Source: CAYSUS01 sp964434165
GTDB taxonomy: Bacteria > Planctomycetota > Planctomycetia > Pirellulales > Thermoguttaceae
Length of the DNA: 64,000 bases
Direction: 5' to 3'
Assembly (NCBI GenBank): GCA_964434165.1
Contig: CAYSUS010000031.1
Coordinates: forward strand, 9,454-73,453
Of this stretch, positions 60,801 through 64,000 are shown one piece after another. Positions within the stretch are counted from its first letter, which is position 1; each line of letters opens with the position of its first letter. The notes beneath the pieces were generated by a model. That model searched no databases. It was given only the letters and a program-made list of their open reading frames with translations, and was not told the origin of the DNA. The translations under genes and the position numbers were made by a program.

Positions 60801-61042
60801 CCCTCGTGCTGGCCGGCGAGGTGCTGTTCGCCGCCGGGCCCCTGGGTGCAACGCATCAGGACCTGGCTGCCTTCCGCGGCGCCGAGGGCATCCGACTGCG
60901 GGCCATGTCGGCCAAGGACGGATCGAAGCTGGCCGAGTGCGAGCTCGACGCCATGCCCGTCTTCGACGGTATGGCGGCCGCCGCCGGCCGGCTCTACCTG
61001 ACCACCAAGGACGGCAAGCTGCGGTGCTTCGCGGGGCAGTAG
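57815..61042 (+). CDS. exported fusion of SAM-methyltransferase-like domain and PQQ-repeat propellers
   Basis: This is a 1075-residue protein. A signal peptide (1-31, LIAAAPLCWAAAP) is followed by a Rossmann-like domain with methyltransferase motif I (VVHLGCGDGSLT, residues 55-66), an acidic strand end (HGLDADPANVSKARERV) and a motif near LLRVLAPGGVACLRDG, as in class I methyltransferases. From about residue 190 there are many PQQ/BamB-like blades (FSGVLLWKKPIPEWEW, GELVRTYSETEG, GKELWRASQPA, GKPVWSFVAGG, DGELVWRFRAAPGE). An exported SAM-binding domain is odd because SAM is not expected outside the cytoplasm. I recall planctomycete proteins of this type; role unknown. Confidence 0.78.
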   Translation: MISPARFKFSSVLGLPALVALIAAAPLCWAAAPGPQPVATAKGILDKSGVQGGLVVHLGCGDGSLTGALRAGDRFLVHGLDADPANVSKARERVKSLGLYGPVSIELHRAKRLPYADNLVNLIVVEQAGDVAEQELLRVLAPGGVACLRDGDGWKTKRKARPDAIDEWTHFLYDSTGNAVSNDRIVGPPRHMQWVAGPRSARGHENLGTVSIAVSSAGRMFYIADEGPIASVDLPSDWQLIARDAFSGVLLWKKPIPEWEWRLRPFRSGPPQLHRRLVAIGDVVYTTLGYGAPLSAFDAATGELVRTYSETEGTEEIVFHDGVVYLVVGDPKEQDAVNAAVRERKPLPPVKRRIMALRADDGKELWRTEDKAVPEIFPLTLAVHGGRAVYQTTEEVIALDAAKGKELWRASQPADLRRRAWASPTLVIHGDVVISADQTPRQEKDADAGPVAWEVSHAGGGKDGQMFAYSAETGERLWSGPCRQTYNAPPDVLITDGLLWSGKLIGAREPGITQALDPRTGEVERTRPSDHEFFNPGMGHHRCYRNKGTCRYLVLGRSGVEFVDLKSGDAEAHHWVRGTCQLGVVPCNGMVYVPPHTCGCFPKAKLNGFLALAPASVSSGMDVPGPRLERGPALGKVKATAPDASDWPTYRHDAARSAVATTEVPAKLDEAWQTDLGGRLSSVVVADGRAFVAQVDAHTVHALDAAAGKPVWSFVAGGRVDSPPTIHRGMAIFGAADGRVYCLRASDGELVWRFRAAPGERRVVVHDRLESAWPVAGAVLALDGEVYCAAGRSSYLDGGIRLCRLDAKTGNLLSEVTLSGYDEKTGEQIEDSQRARGTDIPGALPDVLSSDGELIFMRHLTFDRQGNEQPQKTPHLFSSVGFLDDSWWHRTYWIWGTNFGVGWGGWWQAGNRVPAGRLLAVDDATIYGFGRSFYPHGNSGQWRIGEHYHYFAGPKEFEVPRPKPAPKGKGRRGGAITGRTLVPHEWAERADLEARALVLAGEVLFAAGPLGATHQDLAAFRGAEGIRLRAMSAKDGSKLAECELDAMPVFDGMAAAAGRLYLTTKDGKLRCFAGQ

Positions 61043-61068
61043 GCCCCCTCCGGCCATGACGTTGACCT

Positions 61069-61116
61069 CGTTCCCACGCTCTGCGTACCCGCGCTCCCAC
61101 GCTCTGCGTGGGAACC
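61069..61116. repeat. tandem palindromic intergenic repeat
   Basis: Two related units read CGTTCCCACGCTCTGCGTA (61069-61087) and CGCTCCCACGCTCTGCGTG (61092-61110). The second folds as TCCCACGC/GCGTGGGA (61095-61102 and 61106-61113) around TCT. I recall similar GTTCCCACGC...GCGTGGGAAC palindromes as dispersed elements in many bacterial genomes. It lies between the fusion gene and the next exported protein. Confidence 0.6.
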
Positions 61117-61183
61117 AGGAATCGATGACCACGAACCGTACGTCCTCCCGCCTTCCACCTCCCCTCCGCCTTGAGGCTCCGCC

Positions 61184-63688
61184 GTGTCTCTGACCACCCT
61201 CCTCTTCCTTTCCGCTCTCTGCGCGGGCTCCGCCGAGAAGCAGATCAACCCCGAGCCGCGGGCCCTCGTGCCCGCCGGCCTGCCACGATGGCATTTCAAC
61301 GAATCGGCCGAAGGCTGGGCCGCCGAGAACCAGTGCCGGCTGAGCACGGCCGGCGGCCTGCTCCGCGTCGAGTCGTCGGGCAATGATCCGTATTTCCATC
61401 GCGGCGGGCTGGACATCCCCGGCGGCCGGATCGTGGTCCGCCTCCGCATGCGAGCCTCGACCCGCGGCCCCGGCCAGGTCTTCTGGACCAGCACCGACGG
61501 GCCCCAGCGCGACCCGAACAGATCCCGCCCCTTCGCTATCCTCCACGACGGCCAGTGGCACGAGTGCCAGACGGCCATCGACGTTTCGGGGGCGCTCACC
61601 GATCTGCGCATCGATCCCGGCACGGCGCCCGGCACGGTGGAGATCGACTGGATCGAGTTCCTGCGCCCCCACCCGCTGGTCATCGAGCGCGTGGACCTCC
61701 AAGCCAAGGGAGCCCGTTTCCGGGTGAGGAACGAAGGGACCGCGGACCTGGAGATCTCCGCGCTGGGCAAGCGGCAGCAGATTCAACCCGGGGGCACGGC
61801 CTCGCTGCTCGTCCCGGCGAGCGGCGAGCGACCGCTCGAAGCGCTGACCTTGAGCGTGACGGCCGAGGGCCTCCCGCCCGTCACCCGCACCGTGTTCGTG
61901 CACCATGCCGACGTCCAGACGCGGTGGATCGAGCTCCCCCTTGAGGGGTTTTCGCTCCAAGTGGCCGCGGATGGCTCGCTCGCCCGGGTCCGCCGGGGTG
62001 ACGACCTGGTGGCCTTCTTCGGACCGCTGGTGCACGCGGGCGGTCAGATCCCCGCGCTGGCGCTTGAGACCTCCGGTGAGCAAGAGGTGCGACTGGCCGG
62101 CGACGACGTCAGGCTCTCGATCCGGGCCGCCGGCCGCGAAGTGCTCGTGCGCCTCGATGCGAAAGAGCCTGTCGAAGGCCCCGTGCTCCGCGCGCTTGGG
62201 GAAGTGGAGCAGGGCATCTTCGCCGGGCTGGAGTACCTCGGCCCCGGCGAGCGGAGCTCCTCGACGCTCGACATCGAGACGCCCGGCCACGTCCGCTTCG
62301 CCCCCGACCTCGACATGGTCACCATGCCCCTGATGGCCGTCCGGACCGATCGCGTTGCGGCCGCGATGACCTGGAATCCGATGGACGCGCAGCCCGTCTA
62401 TGCCGTGCCCAATTTCCTCGACGCCTCGAGCGACCACCGCATGGCGCTGCGCGGCGAAGCCCCGATCGAGGCCGTCGTCCGCTTCGGCGGCGAGACCATC
62501 GAGGAACAGATCCTCTGGGGGGTGAATCGCCACGGCCTGCCCGCGCTGCCCAACCCGCCCCGCAGCCCCGAGCAGCAGCGAGCCCTGTGCCTGGCGGCCT
62601 TGCGCGGACCGCTGAAGACCGAGGAAGGCTGGGGCCACTGCCTGGGGTGGAAGAGCCAACCGTTCGCCGACGTGGCCTCGACGCTGTGGCGCCTCACCGG
62701 CCAGGCCCCCGAGCTCGACCGCCTCGTGCCCGGCGGGTCGCACGTGCGCAACGAGGCGGTCTACCTGGTCACCGGCCGGGCGGCCCAGTGGCTGGCCTAC
62801 CGCAAGGCCGAAGCGAAGCGGCTGATCGAGCAGCAGGGCCCGGACGGCGGTTTCCGCTACGGCGGGCCGCTACGGCGAGGCCACTGGGAGGACACGGCCA
62901 GCGGCGTCTGCGCCCGGCCGGCTTACCGATTGCTCGAGCTGGCGCAGATGACCGGCGACGAGGAAGCCCTTGCGGCGGGCCTTAGGGCGCTGGAGTACAT
63001 GAAACGGTTCGGCGAGCCCCGCGGCGCCCAGACGTGGGAGGTGCCGCTGCACACGCCGGACATCCTCGCTTCGGCCTACGCCGTCTGGGCCTGCGTGCTG
63101 GGCTACGAGTTGACCGGCGAAGAGGCCCACCTGGGCGAAGCCCGGCGCTGGGCCCTCTCCGGCGTTCCCTTCGTCTACCTGTGGAGCCGCCACCCGGTGA
63201 TGCTCTACAGCACGATCCCCGTGTACGGGGCCACGCACTGGCGCCACTCGTGGTTCGGTCTGCCGGTTCAGTGGTGCGGGGGCGTTTATGCCTATGCCCT
63301 GACGCGCCTGTCCCCGCACGACGACACGCTCGACTGGAACCACCTCGCCCGCGGCATCCTCATCTCCGCCCAGCAGCAGCAGTATCCCGACGGCGAAAAG
63401 GCGGGCCTCCTGCCCGACTCCTTCGTCCTCAAGAGCCAACAGCGCCGTCCCGCCGACATCAACCCGTGCGCGATCCTCAGCCTCCAGATGGCCCTGGCAG
63501 GGGAGCTCGACGGCCTGGCCGTGGCCACCGGCGGGGGCCACCGGGTGGTCGCTCCCTTCCCGGTGAAGATCGACGGGGCCACGGCGGTGATCCAGGGCCG
63601 CAAGGGCACCGGCTACCAGGTCGTGATTGACGGCAAGCGGATCGTGGACGTCGTGTCCCAGGGCGAGGATCGCATCCCGTTCGACTGA
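61184..63688 (+). CDS. large exported protein with CBM-like front and (alpha/alpha) toroid domain
   Basis: The protein has 834 residues from GTG 61184 (weak GAGG site). The first 16-20 residues are a signal peptide (LLFLSALCAGSA). Residues about 35-165 are a beta-sandwich (WHFNESAEGWAAENQC, YFHRGGLDIPGGRIVVRLRMR), resembling carbohydrate-binding modules. Residues about 470-790 are helical repeats typical of (alpha/alpha)6 toroid glycan enzymes (GHWEDTASGVCARPAYRLLELAQMTGDEEAL, TPDILASAYAVWACVLGYELTG, YGATHWRHSWFGLPVQWCGGVYAYAL). No catalytic signature is recognised. A polysaccharide-acting enzyme is the likeliest role but is inferred from architecture only. Confidence 0.7.
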   Translation: MSLTTLLFLSALCAGSAEKQINPEPRALVPAGLPRWHFNESAEGWAAENQCRLSTAGGLLRVESSGNDPYFHRGGLDIPGGRIVVRLRMRASTRGPGQVFWTSTDGPQRDPNRSRPFAILHDGQWHECQTAIDVSGALTDLRIDPGTAPGTVEIDWIEFLRPHPLVIERVDLQAKGARFRVRNEGTADLEISALGKRQQIQPGGTASLLVPASGERPLEALTLSVTAEGLPPVTRTVFVHHADVQTRWIELPLEGFSLQVAADGSLARVRRGDDLVAFFGPLVHAGGQIPALALETSGEQEVRLAGDDVRLSIRAAGREVLVRLDAKEPVEGPVLRALGEVEQGIFAGLEYLGPGERSSSTLDIETPGHVRFAPDLDMVTMPLMAVRTDRVAAAMTWNPMDAQPVYAVPNFLDASSDHRMALRGEAPIEAVVRFGGETIEEQILWGVNRHGLPALPNPPRSPEQQRALCLAALRGPLKTEEGWGHCLGWKSQPFADVASTLWRLTGQAPELDRLVPGGSHVRNEAVYLVTGRAAQWLAYRKAEAKRLIEQQGPDGGFRYGGPLRRGHWEDTASGVCARPAYRLLELAQMTGDEEALAAGLRALEYMKRFGEPRGAQTWEVPLHTPDILASAYAVWACVLGYELTGEEAHLGEARRWALSGVPFVYLWSRHPVMLYSTIPVYGATHWRHSWFGLPVQWCGGVYAYALTRLSPHDDTLDWNHLARGILISAQQQQYPDGEKAGLLPDSFVLKSQQRRPADINPCAILSLQMALAGELDGLAVATGGGHRVVAPFPVKIDGATAVIQGRKGTGYQVVIDGKRIVDVVSQGEDRIPFD

Positions 63689-63886
63689 AGCCCACGAACC
63701 CAAGCCCCCGCGGCACTGTCCTTGCGGGAGGTCCGGGCGTGAGGTTCCTGAGCCGGTCGCGGCGGCGAGTCGGACGTCCAAGCCACTGCGATGCCCCCCC
63801 TGCGGACCAGATCCGGGAACCGCGCGCGTGGAGCCTCCGTTGACCCACACCGAGGGCATGATACAATCCCGGTTTCGTCTGACCTG

Positions 63887-63961
63887 CGGGGCGTAGCTCA
63901 GCCTGGCTAGAGCGCTGCGTTCGGGACGCAGAGGTCGCTGGTTCAAATCCAGTCGCCCCGA
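63887..63961 (+). tRNA. tRNA-Pro (anticodon CGG)
   Basis: The cloverleaf is complete. The acceptor CGGGGCG pairs with CGCCCCG; the D arm is GCTC/GAGC; the anticodon stem CTGCG/CGCAG holds the loop TTCGGGA with anticodon CGG (codon CCG); the T arm is GCTGG/CCAGT with TTCAAAT; the discriminator is A at 63961. CCA is not encoded. Confidence 0.96.
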
Positions 63962-64000
63962 CTAACAAGCTTGTACAAGTCCGAATCGGGCCGTAGGACG

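Noticed and set aside
57599..62743. A very long minus-strand open frame (about 1,700 codons)
   Set aside because: It is opposite two well-supported plus-strand exported proteins and is rich in Arg, Gly, Ala and His with no recognisable domains. Long antisense frames are expected in DNA this GC-rich.
1..64000. CRISPR arrays, insertion sequences, prophage genes or integrase-type mobile elements
   Set aside because: No regularly spaced short repeats, transposases, integrases or terminal inverted repeats flanking a transposase were found. Only small intergenic repeats are present.

Overview
The window is about 64 kb of GC-rich bacterial DNA, probably a draft scaffold or metagenome-assembled genome of a planctomycete (Planctomycetota). 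A run of 100 N at 31312-31411 marks an assembly gap. The taxonomic call rests on several features together: a Ser/Thr kinase with the planctomycete-style J-like N-terminus, a PEP-CTERM repeat protein, exported PQQ-propeller and heparinase-like proteins, a membrane-anchored squalene-cyclase-repeat protein, and interspersed intergenic repeats of a kind I recall from this phylum. Order-level placement cannot be made from the sequence alone.

Region 1 (1-21.6 kb) is a stress and ion-energetics island. It opens with a partial gene end, a DUF1579-like exported protein, a tandem universal stress protein (Usp) and a short ribosome-hibernation-factor-like protein. A divergent NhaR-type LysR regulator follows. 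A co-directional run then carries two more tandem Usps (one with a TPR-like tail), a V/A-type ATPase (gene order B-D-I-K-E-DUF2764-A) and an archaeal/Mbh-type Mrp cation/proton antiporter (E-F-G-MbhD-B-C-D plus two extra NuoL/M/N-like subunits). ATPase subunit A and MrpE overlap by one base. The ATPase K subunit carries residues that match the Na+-binding site of the Enterococcus enzyme. Together these suggest a sodium-cycling energy module tied to stress. A frameshifted Usp pseudogene closes the region.

Region 2 (22-32.4 kb) is an exported and polysaccharide-related set: a five-bladed-propeller glycosidase-like protein, a large heparinase II/III-like protein with PA14 domain, an iron superoxide dismutase, a PQQ-repeat propeller, and a PEP-CTERM protein with four long internal repeats interrupted by the gap.

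Region 3 (32.7-47.4 kb), mostly minus strand, has a STAS/SpoIIAA-like protein, an exported hypothetical protein, a fused pseudokinase-kinase, RecJ, ribosomal protein L33, a plus-strand squalene-cyclase-repeat protein, and a TetR/adaptor/RND efflux operon.

Region 4 (47.7-64 kb) has hydE and hydG ([FeFe]-hydrogenase cofactor maturases) separated by a fold-back repeat; a minus-strand ABC exporter plus DUF3299 operon; smpB with an apparent ACG start; lipB-like, lipA and a small lipoyl-like domain gene, in which the lipB product and the lipoyl-like domain both lack the expected catalytic or attachment residues; a CBM9-like protein; an exported methyltransferase-PQQ-propeller fusion; a large exported (alpha/alpha)6-type protein; and tRNA-Pro(CGG).

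All family calls were made by reading translations and motifs. No database search was run.
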